A stretch of 14,687 nucleotides of DNA, taken from contig CAJWER010000056.1 in assembly GCA_913030785.1 (NCBI GenBank), positions 1 through 14,687 of the forward strand. Reading direction: 5' to 3'. The DNA comes from an uncultured Chloroflexota bacterium (GTDB taxonomy: Bacteria > Chloroflexota > Dehalococcoidia > Lucifugimonadales > CAJWER01). Position numbers and translations under genes: made by a program. The notes below the pieces were generated by a model. The model ran no database searches. It was not told the origin of the DNA and was given only the letters and a program-made list of their open reading frames with translations. Positions 7,967-14,686 of the stretch are shown here, one piece after another (position 1 is the stretch's first letter; every line of letters begins with the position of its first letter).

Positions 7967-8237
7967 GAATCAGGTCGAATTCCCGAATCAGTCAGCACGA
8001 GGGTCGGTGCGAGATCTACTGACCCGGAAGGCTCGCGATTATCTTGCTCGCTTCATCCTCGTTGAACGCCCTGAGAGTCGTGGTGCGTACGTTGCCCATG
8101 CTCCCTACTGCCAGAGCCGGCCACCCCGGCCTAATGGTAAAAGATTCCGCCCGTCTACGCACAGTATTTCGACGGTCTGCCGATTACCACTCTCTGGGAA
8201 TGAGGAACAACCAATCGCCACCGACCGGGTCGGTCAA
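7967..8237. other. Intergenic stretch before cmk without a convincing gene
   Basis: Together with the promoter and leader to 8306, this is a 340-bp gap. I see no tRNA fold and no strong hairpin with a T-tract. A 27-codon minus-strand frame (8016-8099, MGNVRTTTLRAFNEDEA...) and a 79-codon plus-strand frame (8044-8283) are open. Neither has a convincing ribosome binding site or recognisable protein character, so I do not call them genes. Confidence 0.5.
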
Positions 8238-8267
8238 TTGCCCGGCGGATTGGTGTGCCACTATAAT
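8238..8267 (+). promoter_or_regulatory. Sigma70-type promoter for cmk-plsC
   Basis: TTGCCC (8238-8243), an 18-bp spacer and a perfect TATAAT (8262-8267) are present. Transcription would begin near 8274, giving a leader of about 33 bases that carries GGGGAAGGA before the cmk ATG at 8307. The short leader also argues against the in-frame ATG at 8280 as the start. Confidence 0.75.
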
Positions 8268-8306
8268 CTACCCCGGCCCATGACCCACCGGGGAAGGACA
8301 TTTTGG

Positions 8307-8975
8307 ATGACGGGTAGTCAGGCGATAGCAATAGACGGACCGGTCGCATCCGGCAAGACCGCCGTTGGCGGGCTGGTGGCGAAGCTGTTGGGATGCGGAT
8401 TTCTCGACACAGGACTCATGTACAGAGCCGTGACACAGGTAGCCCTGGAACGCACAATAGACCTACAGGATGCTCCAGCGCTAACCAATCTGGCCGAAAG
8501 CCTCTCGGTGGGAGTGTCGAAGGCAAGGGGCGCCGACGGCCTGGTGGTCGAAGGGAGAGAGGTCGCCGAGAGCCTGAGAGACGGCTCGGTCGAACGTGGC
8601 GTGTCTCTGGTAGCGAGCGTGCCTGGGGTCAGGAGGGCGCTGGTGCAGCGACAACGTGACATCGCCGCCGCCGGCCAAATCGTCATGATGGGGCGCGACA
8701 TCGGTACCGTCGTGCTGACCGATGCAGCAGCCAAGGTCTACCTTACGGCATCAGTAACCGAGCGGGCGCGACGACGCCACCTGGAATTTGCCGAACGCGG
8801 CAACGGGATCGGATACGAGCAGGTCCTGCAGGAGCTCCAGAGACGTGACGCCATCGACTCGGAACGCGACGACTCCCCCCTCAGACCCGCCGACGACGCC
8901 GTGGTTATTGAGACCGACGGACGACCCATCGAGGACCTGGCCAAGGAAATCGTCGCTCTGGTTCGCGAGCGCTGA
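8307..8975 (+). CDS. cmk: Cytidylate kinase
   Basis: Cmk transfers phosphate from ATP to CMP/dCMP in the cytoplasm, supplying CDP for nucleic acid and phospholipid synthesis. The protein has 222 residues, the usual family length. The P-loop GPVASGKT is at 11-18, the CMP-site region FLDTGLMYRA follows, and the MMGRDIGTVV segment and an arginine-rich lid (TERARRRHLEFAER) are present. The final third has the expected RDAIDSERDDSPLRPA pattern. The start at 8307 is chosen because MTGSQAIAIDGP is the normal N-terminus and GGGGAAGGA lies upstream at a workable distance; the frame is open far upstream with no conserved sequence. The stop TGA overlaps the next start (TGATG), implying translational coupling with plsC. 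Confidence 0.96.
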   Translation: MTGSQAIAIDGPVASGKTAVGGLVAKLLGCGFLDTGLMYRAVTQVALERTIDLQDAPALTNLAESLSVGVSKARGADGLVVEGREVAESLRDGSVERGVSLVASVPGVRRALVQRQRDIAAAGQIVMMGRDIGTVVLTDAAAKVYLTASVTERARRRHLEFAERGNGIGYEQVLQELQRRDAIDSERDDSPLRPADDAVVIETDGRPIEDLAKEIVALVRER

Positions 8976-9631
8976 TGGACAATCTCTACAATGCGTCGAA
9001 CTTCGTCCAGAGGATAACGCTGGGTATCTTCGCGGACTACAGTGTCACCGGCCAGGACAGCGTCCCCATGGATGAGCCGCTGATCATCGTGGCAAACCAT
9101 CAGAGCAATCTTGACCCTGCATTTCTGTCGCCGAGCATCCCACGGCGTATAAGATTCTTGGCCAAGGATTCGATCTTTCGCGTGCCAATTGCCAACTGGT
9201 TCCTGCGGACCTATGGCGCCTTCCCCCTCAAACGCGACGCTGTCGACGTGACAGCCCACCGCTGGTCGGTCGTCCACCTCAAGAGCGGCGGAGCGCTGGC
9301 GCTGTTTCCAGAGGGCACCAGAAACCCCAAGGGGATGGGTCGTGCCCACGCTGGTGTAGCCCGTCTCGCCCTCTCCACAAAGGTTCGGCTACTGCCCGTG
9401 GGGATCACCGGAACCGAGCGGCTGGGGAGTGTGTTGCGGGTCTTCAACCCCACTGGTCGCATCCGAATGAACATCGGCGAGCCCTTTGAGTTGCCCCCCG
9501 TCGAAGGTAAGCCTGGCAAGGCCGAGATGGAGGCGATCACTACGATGATAATGCGCCGGATCGCGGCGCAGCTTCCTTCGGAGTATCGTGGTGTATACAG
9601 CCTCGACGAGCCCACCGGGGACGCAAACTGA
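8975..9631 (+). CDS. plsC: 1-acyl-sn-glycerol-3-phosphate acyltransferase
   Basis: PlsC adds the second acyl chain to lysophosphatidate to form phosphatidate, at the cytoplasmic face of the membrane. The 218-residue protein has the catalytic NHQSNLD (HX4D; H42 and D47), the second-block KDSIFRVPIANWFLRTYGAFPLKR region (split here by F-R, residues 64-87), and the substrate-binding FPEGTR (111-116). There is no strong membrane-spanning segment, as in many short bacterial PlsC forms. The start ATG at 8975 shares its A with the cmk stop codon. cmk followed by plsC is a recurring arrangement in Firmicutes and Chloroflexota and couples CMP recycling to phospholipid supply. The exact acyl acceptor is inferred from the family. 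Confidence 0.93.
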   Translation: MDNLYNASNFVQRITLGIFADYSVTGQDSVPMDEPLIIVANHQSNLDPAFLSPSIPRRIRFLAKDSIFRVPIANWFLRTYGAFPLKRDAVDVTAHRWSVVHLKSGGALALFPEGTRNPKGMGRAHAGVARLALSTKVRLLPVGITGTERLGSVLRVFNPTGRIRMNIGEPFELPPVEGKPGKAEMEAITTMIMRRIAAQLPSEYRGVYSLDEPTGDAN

Positions 9632-9716
9632 CCCACAAATTGGATTTACGCAACTAAGCGCACCCTGTGTTTCATGGACATTGGCATGCCACTGTCCTAA
9701 CGTAGTTACCAAGGTG

Positions 9717-9745
9717 TTGCACACACCACACCTGTATCGTATGGA
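9717..9745 (+). promoter_or_regulatory. Possible glmS promoter
   Basis: TTGCAC (9717-9722), a 17-bp spacer and TATGGA (9740-9745) lie about 107 bases upstream of glmS in a 220-bp gap. The -10 is weak. I do not recognise the glmS ribozyme core in the leader. The sequence GGTTCAAGTCC near 9775 resembles a tRNA T-arm but its flanks do not pair. Confidence 0.35.
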
Positions 9746-9851
9746 CATATCGACTGCCCTCAGGGGCAAGAAGGTTCAAGTCCGAGGCTACCGGGTATCT
9801 ACCGCGTGAACGAATTCGCAGCTACACCCAGATACTCGAAGGGTAAGAACA

Positions 9852-11696
9852 ATGTGCGGGATCATCGGCTATACGGGATATCGCGCCGCCGCCCCCATCC
9901 TGCTTGAGGGGCTCTCAAAGCTTGAGTACCGTGGCTATGACAGCGCCGGTATCGCCGTCATGTCGCCCTATGGCGAGACCTCCGTGGGCAAGTCCCGGGG
10001 CAAGCTTTCGGCGCTCGTTGAAGCGTTGGGAAACACGCTCCCAGAGGGCACCAACGGCATCGGACACACCCGCTGGGCAACCCACGGCGGACCCACAGAC
10101 GAGAACGCCCACCCCCATACCGACTGCCGGGGCGAGGTCGCAGTCGTCCACAACGGCATCGTCGAGAATTTCGTCGAGCTGCGACGCGAGCTTGAGGAAC
10201 AGGGCCACGTCTTCGCATCAGAAACGGACAGCGAGTGCATCCCTCACCTGATCGAATCGTACATGCAGGAGGAGAAACCGCTGGAGGAGGCCGCAAGGCT
10301 AACGGCGGGACGCATCCAGGGTGCCCACGCCGTGGTCGCAGCGTCGCGGCGTGACCCCGGAAAGCTGGTTGGCTTCCGGCTGGGCAATGCCGGCGGCATA
10401 GTAATCGGCTACGGCGAAGACGAGATGTACGTGGCGAGCGACCTTCCAGCGCTGATCTCCCACACGCGGCGTGTGGCATACCTTGCCGGGGGCGAAGTAG
10501 CCACGACTACCCCCGAGGGCGCAACCTTCATGACGGTCGACGGCGTGGAGGTCGTCAAACGTCCCACGACGGTGTCCTATGACGCAACGACGGCGGCGAA
10601 GGGCGAGTATAAACACTTCATGCTCAAGGAGATTCACGAGCAGCCCGAGTCGGTGGTCAACACCATGCGCGGACGCGTCTCCTTCGGCCGACACACCGTC
10701 AACCTGGAAGAGTTCCCGCTGTCGGACGCAGAGATAGCGGATATCGACCGGGTAGTACTCCTGGGCATGGGAACGAGCATGCACGCCGCAATGGTTGGGC
10801 GTCACTGGATCGAGACCCTGGCCAGAATACCTGCGGAGTCCGATAACTCCTCGGAGTTCCGCTATCGCAAGCCAATACTGAACGAACGGACGCTTGTGAT
10901 CTCCGTTTGCCAGTCGGGCGAGACCGCTGACACCCTCGCAGCGATGGGGGAAGCAGCGGAGTCCGGTGCACGGCAGGTCACGCTGTGCAACTACGAAGGG
11001 ACGCAGGCGACCCGCATCGCCGACGGCACCGTCTACATCCGCGCCGGGCTAGAGATCGCGGTGGCGGCGAGCAAGACATTCGAGTGCTCACTGGTGTCGC
11101 TCTACATGCTCGCCATGCACCTGGGCATCAAGCGAGGCGTGCTTGGCGGAGAGCGGTTGAAGGAGATGGTAGAAGAGCTGGCCCACCTGCCCAAGATGCT
11201 CGGCGGCCTCATTTTGGATGAGACGCAGTACGTCGACCTGGCAAAGCGCTACGCCAAATACTCCGACTTCCTGTTCCTGGGACGCGGGCTCAACTTCCCC
11301 CTGGCCATGGAGGGGGCGATCAAGCTCAAGGAGATTTCCTACATCCACGCTGAGGGCTACCCGGCCGGAGAGATGAAGCATGGGCCCATCTCCCTCATCG
11401 ATGAGAATATGCCCGTGGTAGCTCTGATGCCCAGAGACGACCTGTATGAGAAGATGCTGAGCAACGTCAGCGAGGCAAAGGCTAGGGGCGGCAAGATCAT
11501 AGCCGTCGCAACCGAGGGCGACGATCACATCGCGACGATTGCGGACGATGTCATTTACGTCCCGGCATCGTCCCCCCTGATATCGCCGATGCTGCTGGCG
11601 GTGCCGATGCAACTTCTGGCATACCACATCGCCGTACAGAGGGACACAGACGTGGATCAACCCCGCAACTTGGCCAAGTCAGTAACCGTCGAATAG
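9852..11696 (+). CDS. glmS: Glutamine--fructose-6-phosphate aminotransferase (isomerizing)
   Basis: GlmS makes glucosamine 6-phosphate from fructose 6-phosphate and glutamine, the first step to UDP-GlcNAc for peptidoglycan and glycans; it is cytoplasmic. The protein has 614 residues, the normal length. The N-terminal glutaminase starts MCGIIGYTG, with Cys2 as nucleophile after Met removal, and shows LEYRGYDSAGIA, GHTRWATHG, HNGIVENF and ETDSE. The isomerase half has two SIS domains: GMGTS (305-309), CQSGETADT from residue 353, a second SIS region LFLGRGLNFPLAMEGA, and GEMKHGPISLID. It ends NLAKSVTVE with the catalytic lysine (K609). One oddity is that the usual SQSGET is CQSGET (C353), replacing a sugar-phosphate-binding serine. 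GAAGGG stands about 8 bases before the ATG. Confidence 0.97.
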   Translation: MCGIIGYTGYRAAAPILLEGLSKLEYRGYDSAGIAVMSPYGETSVGKSRGKLSALVEALGNTLPEGTNGIGHTRWATHGGPTDENAHPHTDCRGEVAVVHNGIVENFVELRRELEEQGHVFASETDSECIPHLIESYMQEEKPLEEAARLTAGRIQGAHAVVAASRRDPGKLVGFRLGNAGGIVIGYGEDEMYVASDLPALISHTRRVAYLAGGEVATTTPEGATFMTVDGVEVVKRPTTVSYDATTAAKGEYKHFMLKEIHEQPESVVNTMRGRVSFGRHTVNLEEFPLSDAEIADIDRVVLLGMGTSMHAAMVGRHWIETLARIPAESDNSSEFRYRKPILNERTLVISVCQSGETADTLAAMGEAAESGARQVTLCNYEGTQATRIADGTVYIRAGLEIAVAASKTFECSLVSLYMLAMHLGIKRGVLGGERLKEMVEELAHLPKMLGGLILDETQYVDLAKRYAKYSDFLFLGRGLNFPLAMEGAIKLKEISYIHAEGYPAGEMKHGPISLIDENMPVVALMPRDDLYEKMLSNVSEAKARGGKIIAVATEGDDHIATIADDVIYVPASSPLISPMLLAVPMQLLAYHIAVQRDTDVDQPRNLAKSVTVE

Positions 11697-11699
11697 GAA

Positions 11700-11728
11700 G
11701 GCCATCTCGAATCCACTTCGAGATGGCC
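11700..11728 (+). terminator. Long hairpin after glmS, terminator-like without a T-tract
   Basis: GGCCATCTCGAA (11700-11711) and TTCGAGATGGCC (11717-11728) pair perfectly over 12 bp around loop TCCAC. It begins 4 bases after the glmS stop. The following GTGTCGAGCAG is not T-rich, so it may act as an mRNA 3'-end stabiliser or a weak terminator rather than a classical Rho-independent one. Confidence 0.55.
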
Positions 11729-12081
11729 GTGTCGAGCAGACGGCGCTGCTGCCAGCCTGCGCCACGCCAGCACCAGCTAGGCCCAACCGTAGAACCCTCA
11801 GCGTCCTTGGTAGTTCCATCAGCAGAAGCGCAGTAAGAAGTTGACAGGACCAGGTAATGCCGGGCATCCTAACGCCCCAGCCGACCGAGAAGGGGCACAT
11901 TGTGTCACGCATACCCAGCCCCAGGGGATCAAATCGGACGGAATTGAGTGCAGAAGAGCGAACCCAAGTGGTGAGCGCGCACCTATCCCTCAAACACCTT
12001 CCATTCCTCTAGTCGTTCCAATGAATCAAGAAGTGCTAGCCGATATGTCTCTTGAGCATGCGCCAAAAGTGAGGATTACAC

Positions 12082-12210
12082 ATGACACAGTCCCAAATAA
12101 CAAGTAACGAGTTGGAGGCGGCCATACGCCAAATCGGTGTGGGAACGACCGAGTCCAGGTTGGACACCCTGGTGCCTGACGCTGATGGAGTCTTTTCGCT
12201 GCCTGCGTAG
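12082..12210 (+). CDS. Possible small protein, 42 residues, unrecognised
   Basis: The frame reads MTQSQITSNELEAAIRQIGV... and ends ...DADGVFSLPA with stop TAG. A GTGAGGA sequence stands about 7 bases before the ATG. The composition looks protein-like: an amphipathic ELEAAIRQI helix followed by an acidic stretch. I do not recognise a family. It could be a genuine small gene, whose transcript would end at the hairpin 12297-12332, or the N-terminal remnant of a longer broken gene. Confidence 0.35.
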   Translation: MTQSQITSNELEAAIRQIGVGTTESRLDTLVPDADGVFSLPA

Positions 12211-12296
12211 GCCCGCCCGAACGAGCTAATTTTGCCCTTGCTTCACCCCTCAATCAAGCTTACATTTAGCGCACATTCGTGCTAATATTATCGTGC

Positions 12297-12332
12297 AGGG
12301 AGGGATCTCGATGATCCGTCCCTCTTTTGTTT
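12297..12332 (+). terminator. Rho-independent terminator-like hairpin
   Basis: AGGGAGGGATC (12297-12307) pairs with GATCCGTCCCT (12313-12323) over 11 positions with one G-G mismatch, around loop TCGAT. It is followed by CTTTTGTTT. This fits a terminator for transcripts from glmS or the small ORF at 12082, and insulates the regulatory region of the hydrolase. Confidence 0.65.
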
Positions 12333-12338
12333 CCGAAG

Positions 12339-12448
12339 TGTTCCGTTGATGTGCCATTGTTGGCACATACTGGCCCAGAATGTTCCACCGACCCACCATG
12401 GCCCAGCTACAAATGGAACAGAATGGAACACGGTGGAACAGTCGAACA
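12339..12448. repeat. Cluster of TGTTCC / GGAACA half-sites, partly with 10-bp period
   Basis: TGTTCC occurs at 12339-12344 and 12381-12386, exactly 42 bp apart (four helical turns). Its reverse complement GGAACA occurs at 12415-12420, 12425-12430 and 12435-12440, exactly 10 bp apart, followed by CGAACA at 12443-12448. All lie upstream of the alpha/beta hydrolase. The helical phasing suggests one face of the DNA is read by a protein, as in an operator array or iteron-like set. The binding protein is unknown. Confidence 0.5.
12349..12368. promoter_or_regulatory. Perfect 20-bp inverted repeat, operator-like
   Basis: ATGTGCCA and TGGCACAT flank TTGT (8+4+8). It sits between the two TGTTCC half-sites. 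As DNA it resembles a dimeric regulator site; as RNA it would be a short hairpin. No T-tract follows. Confidence 0.45.
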
Positions 12449-12543
12449 GAACGAGCCTCCCCGGCCAAGGTTCTAGGAACGACGGATCACTCATTGCGGG
12501 TCCGTTGGACCGAAACCACCCCGACTTGCCGCACACGCTACAC

Positions 12544-12558
12544 TGTTCACGATGAACA
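12544..12558. promoter_or_regulatory. Perfect palindrome TGTTCA-CGA-TGAACA before the hydrolase
   Basis: A 15-bp perfect inverted repeat ends 27 bases before the hydrolase ATG. Its arms match the TGTTC/GAACA half-sites found upstream, so the same protein may bind both. The position would allow it to block transcription or translation initiation. It partly recalls the parS core but lacks the CACGTG centre. Confidence 0.45.
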
Positions 12559-12585
12559 CAAACATCGAACGTAAAGCAGACATGC

Positions 12586-13503
12586 ATGGCTGAACAAGAT
12601 CTGGGCGGTCTGCCGCTCCACGAAGCTGCGAGAGCGGCGGGCGTCCAGTTTCACGATGACGCGGTCCCGCGCAGCGGCTTCGTCAAGGCCAATGGGCTGC
12701 GGTTTCACTACCTGGAGTGGGGCAAGCCAACAGACCGCCCCCTCGTGATGCTGCACGGAATGGGTCAGACGGCACACTCCTGGGACTTCGCCGCGCTGGC
12801 GCTGTGCGATCGCTATCGCATCGTGGCTCTGGACCAGCGAGGCCACGGCGACAGCGACTGGGCTCCAAACGCCGAGTACACCCTTTCAGCGCACCAGGGC
12901 GATATCGCCCTGGTGCTGTCCGCACTTGGACTCGACAACATCGTGCTCATGGGCCTGTCTATGGGGGGCCGAAACGCCTTCACATACGCCTCCGACCATC
13001 CCGCTCAGGTTGCAGCCCTGATAGTGGTCGACTCGGCCCCAGATCTGCAAAAGAGTGGGGCTGACACGATTCGCCGGTTCGTGGAAGACATGGACGTCCT
13101 CGACACCTTCGAGGAGTTCGTGGTCAAGACCAAACAGTACAACCCGCGCCGCTCTGACCGGCAGATCCGTGGCAGCCTGGCCAACAACCTCAAACAGTTG
13201 CCGGACGGCCGATGGACCTGGAAGTACGACCGGGTGTTCAGATCGTCGGACACCAAACCATGGACCAGCCCTGACATCGTCGCCCAAATGTGGCAGAAGG
13301 TTGAAGGAGTGCAGTGCCCAGCCCTGGTCGTGCGTGGCGCTGGAAGTACCGTGCTGTCGCAGAAAACCGCCGAAGAGATGGCTGAACGCCTGCCGAACGG
13401 CCGCCTCGCCGTCGTCCCGGACTCCGGTCACCTGGTACCCGGAGACAACCCCACCGGCTTCCACCAAGTCGTCGAGACATTCCTGGCGGACATTCCCCTA
13501 TAA
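12586..13503 (+). CDS. Alpha/beta hydrolase
   Basis: A 305-residue alpha/beta-hydrolase-fold enzyme, probably cytoplasmic, with no signal peptide. The oxyanion-hole segment HGMG is at 57-60, DQRGHGDSD at 83-91, and the nucleophile elbow GLSMGG at 123-128 with S125. The catalytic histidine is H282 in PDSGH. The usual acid after strand 7 is not obvious: the segment reads VVRGAGSTVLS, where relatives normally have an aspartate in the GA.S(D).L pattern. Another acidic residue, or no hydrolase activity, must be considered. The 30-residue N-terminal extension before NGLRFHYLEWG is plausible but poorly conserved in style. There is no strong ribosome binding site before ATG 12586. Substrate is unknown; esterase, C-C hydrolase or dehalogenase roles are all possible in this family. 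Likely a single-gene unit, regulated through the upstream TGTTC/GAACA cluster if that cluster is real. Confidence 0.88.
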   Translation: MAEQDLGGLPLHEAARAAGVQFHDDAVPRSGFVKANGLRFHYLEWGKPTDRPLVMLHGMGQTAHSWDFAALALCDRYRIVALDQRGHGDSDWAPNAEYTLSAHQGDIALVLSALGLDNIVLMGLSMGGRNAFTYASDHPAQVAALIVVDSAPDLQKSGADTIRRFVEDMDVLDTFEEFVVKTKQYNPRRSDRQIRGSLANNLKQLPDGRWTWKYDRVFRSSDTKPWTSPDIVAQMWQKVEGVQCPALVVRGAGSTVLSQKTAEEMAERLPNGRLAVVPDSGHLVPGDNPTGFHQVVETFLADIPL

Positions 13504-13543
13504 GGGGAGTGCAAAGGGGCCAAGTTCCTTTGCTGTCTTGCTC

Positions 13544-13814
13544 TTACAACGAAGAGGCAAACTCCACCCCCACCTAACCCACCCAGCGAGAGAATCGTCC
13601 TGACGAAGCCCTTCCCCGTCGACGTAGACCATCCCCTTGAGTGGCCGACCGGTGAAGTCCATGGCCGCAACGAAGGGCTCCTCAAGGGCGTCGTCATAGG
13701 CGTCGGGGCAAACCACACCATAAGCCGATCCCCCCCAATACCGCAGCACATCTTGCCTCCACCGTTGACCGCTCGTAGCAGCGCAACATGGAAATTGTCG
13801 GTACCGTCAGCCAT
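13544..13814 (-). pseudogene. Broken TfoX/Sxy N-terminal-domain gene with two frameshifts
   Basis: Three frames on the minus strand together spell a TfoX N-terminal-domain protein. First (from 13814): MADGTDNFHV..., then GGGKMCCGIGGDRLMV, which matches the G(K)MCCGV.GDDLMV strand pair. After a shift near 13711-13719: VCPDAYDDALEEP and AMDFTGRPLKGMVYVDGEGL...LAGWV, the family's most conserved part. After a second shift near 13565-13578: GVEFASSL with stop TAA at 13544-13546, the typical C-terminus. The first roughly 35 residues of the domain (including the usual MFGG.xF motif) are absent, so the gene is also shortened at its start. TfoX-like domains are small proteins linked to competence regulation in gammaproteobacteria; their role elsewhere is unclear. 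It may be a true pseudogene or the result of sequence errors near the contig end. Confidence 0.75.
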
Positions 13815-13958
13815 GTCAGCCCAGCCCTCTCAGATGCGAACCTGGCGAATGCTCATTGTACAGGCTCGATTGGGCATGAAACGCATCGCTTTCGGGTGGT
13901 CTAACTAGGACCAATTGCAACCCAACAGTTTGGTCGCCTGGGCTGACCAGGATGCGAG

Positions 13959-13964
13959 TACAAT
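13959..13964 (+). promoter_or_regulatory. Possible -10 box for the acetyltransferase
   Basis: TACAAT stands 35 bases before the acetyltransferase ATG. No convincing -35 hexamer lies 16-18 bp upstream, so this is weak. The rest of 13815-13999 shows no gene. Confidence 0.25.
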
Positions 13965-13999
13965 AACCCCTCGGCCCATGCTGGGCATGGAGGCCTCGA

Positions 14000-14574
14000 A
14001 TGTCGGAGTCGGTTGAACTGAAGACGGAGCGTCTGCTGCTGAGGCCATTTCGTCTCACGGACGCCGAGGATGTGTTCGCGTACGACAAGGACTCCGAGTG
14101 GTCCCTTTATCTTGGCCGCCGGATGCCGCGCCCATACCTTCGCCGTAATGCAGATGAGTATGTAGCAAAGCGCATCCTGGCCCCGTGGGACTCCAACCCG
14201 ACCTTTGCGATGGTGCTCGACACCACGGTTATTGGCGGCGTCGGCCTGAAAAAGCGAGAATCGAGCGACGATGCCGAGCTTGGCTACGGGGTGGCCAGAA
14301 CCCACCGTCGAAAGGTCTGATGACGGAGGCGGCACACGCGGTGGTCGATTGGGGATTCAAAAACCTTGGGCTGGCGAAGATCTTTGCCATGGCCGATTTG
14401 CCAAGCCAGGGATCCTGGCGTGTGATAGAAAAGCTAGGGATGACCCGTGAAGGGGTCCTGCGACGCGAAAGCATCGTAAAGGGGCAGCCGGTCGACGACC
14501 TCTACTACGGTCTACTGCGCGAGGAGTGGGAGGCCGGACGCGCTAGCCGTCCCCTCAGCCAGTCGTGCCGATGC
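14000..14574 (+). CDS. GNAT acetyltransferase, RimJ/RimL type, frameshifted and 3'-truncated
   Basis: Two frames join to one GNAT-family N-acetyltransferase, which transfers acetyl from acetyl-CoA to an amine, often a protein N-terminus or small molecule. Frame one (14000-14313) gives MSESVELKTERLLLRPF..., the typical start, then FAMVLDTTVIGGVGL and AELGYGVARTHRRK. Frame two continues GLMTEAAHAVVDWGFKNLGL, then GSWRVIEKLGMTREGVLRRE and DDLYYGLLREEWEA. In relatives R.(K/R)G(L/Y)(M/A)TEA is continuous and forms the acetyl-CoA loop. Restoring the frame needs one extra base at the AAA of 14311-14313. Without it translation ends at TGA 14318-14320. GGAGG lies 6 bases before the ATG. The natural stop is lost, because the sequence switches to AT-rich secA DNA near 14574. 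Substrate unknown. Confidence 0.85.
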
Positions 14575-14575
14575 A

Positions 14576-14686
14576 AAAGTAATTTTGGTAAGTTATGGAG
14601 GCAAGAGTTTGATTTTCAGCCTGTATATCTATTCGTTCTTTAGCTTCTAGTGCTTGGTGAAGACCGTCTCCAAACCTTCTTCCTTC
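14576..14686 (-). CDS. secA: SecA fragment (preprotein translocase ATPase), foreign end piece
   Basis: The reverse strand encodes 37 in-frame residues ending at the junction, including GRRFGDGLHQALEAKE and NQTLASITYQNYF. These match the highly conserved SecA segment GRR.SDGLHQA.EAKE...ENQTLASIT.QNYFR. SecA is the ATPase motor that drives protein export through SecYEG. The fragment continues beyond the window at its N-terminal side. After the F codon (14576-14578) the reading becomes unrelated (CIGTTG, stop), so the gene is cut by the junction. IDIQAENQTLASITYQNYF is alphaproteobacterial in style, and the codons are A/T-rich, unlike the rest of the window. Confidence 0.9.

Larger units (their letters stand above)
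11729..12585. other. Gene-poor 860-bp stretch between glmS and the hydrolase
   Basis: No protein of recognisable family is seen on either strand. Open frames such as 11841-12107 (+), 11679-11993 (-) and 12288-12587 (-) have low-complexity compositions and no good ribosome binding sites. The stretch holds one plausible 42-residue ORF (12082-12210), a terminator-like hairpin (12297-12332), a short inverted repeat GCAC-ATTC-GTGC (12271-12282), a perfect palindrome (12349-12368) and a cluster of TGTTC/GAACA half-sites (12339-12558). Degenerate remains of a lost gene are possible in 11740-12080. Confidence 0.6.

Noticed and set aside
8100..8180. tRNA-like stretch CCTAATGGTAAAAG
   Set aside because: It resembles a D-loop, but no acceptor, anticodon or T-arm pairing could be built on either strand.
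7830..8306. Long upstream extension of Cmk
   Set aside because: It overlaps the epimerase gene, and a strong promoter and ribosome binding site lie right before 8307.
9765..9800. T-arm-like GGTTCAAGTCC before glmS
   Set aside because: The flanking bases do not form the 5-bp stem, and there is no matching acceptor stem or anticodon arm.
9632..9851. glmS ribozyme/riboswitch
   Set aside because: The leader shows no recognisable conserved core, and the ribozyme is known mainly from Firmicutes.
11679..11993. 104-codon minus-strand ORF overlapping the glmS 3' end
   Set aside because: It includes the hairpin sequence, has no ribosome binding site and no protein-like pattern.
12339..12558. CRISPR array or replication origin
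   Set aside because: The repeats are only 6 bp with no spacer-sized units, and no DnaA boxes (TTATCCACA type) are seen nearby.
12544..12558. parS centromere site
   Set aside because: It lacks the CACGTG centre and the 16-bp length of the consensus, and no parAB is nearby.
12288..12587. 99-codon minus-strand ORF over the repeat region
   Set aside because: Its sequence merely reflects the TGTTCC/GGAACA repeats and hairpins; the composition (many Trp, Cys, His) is not protein-like.
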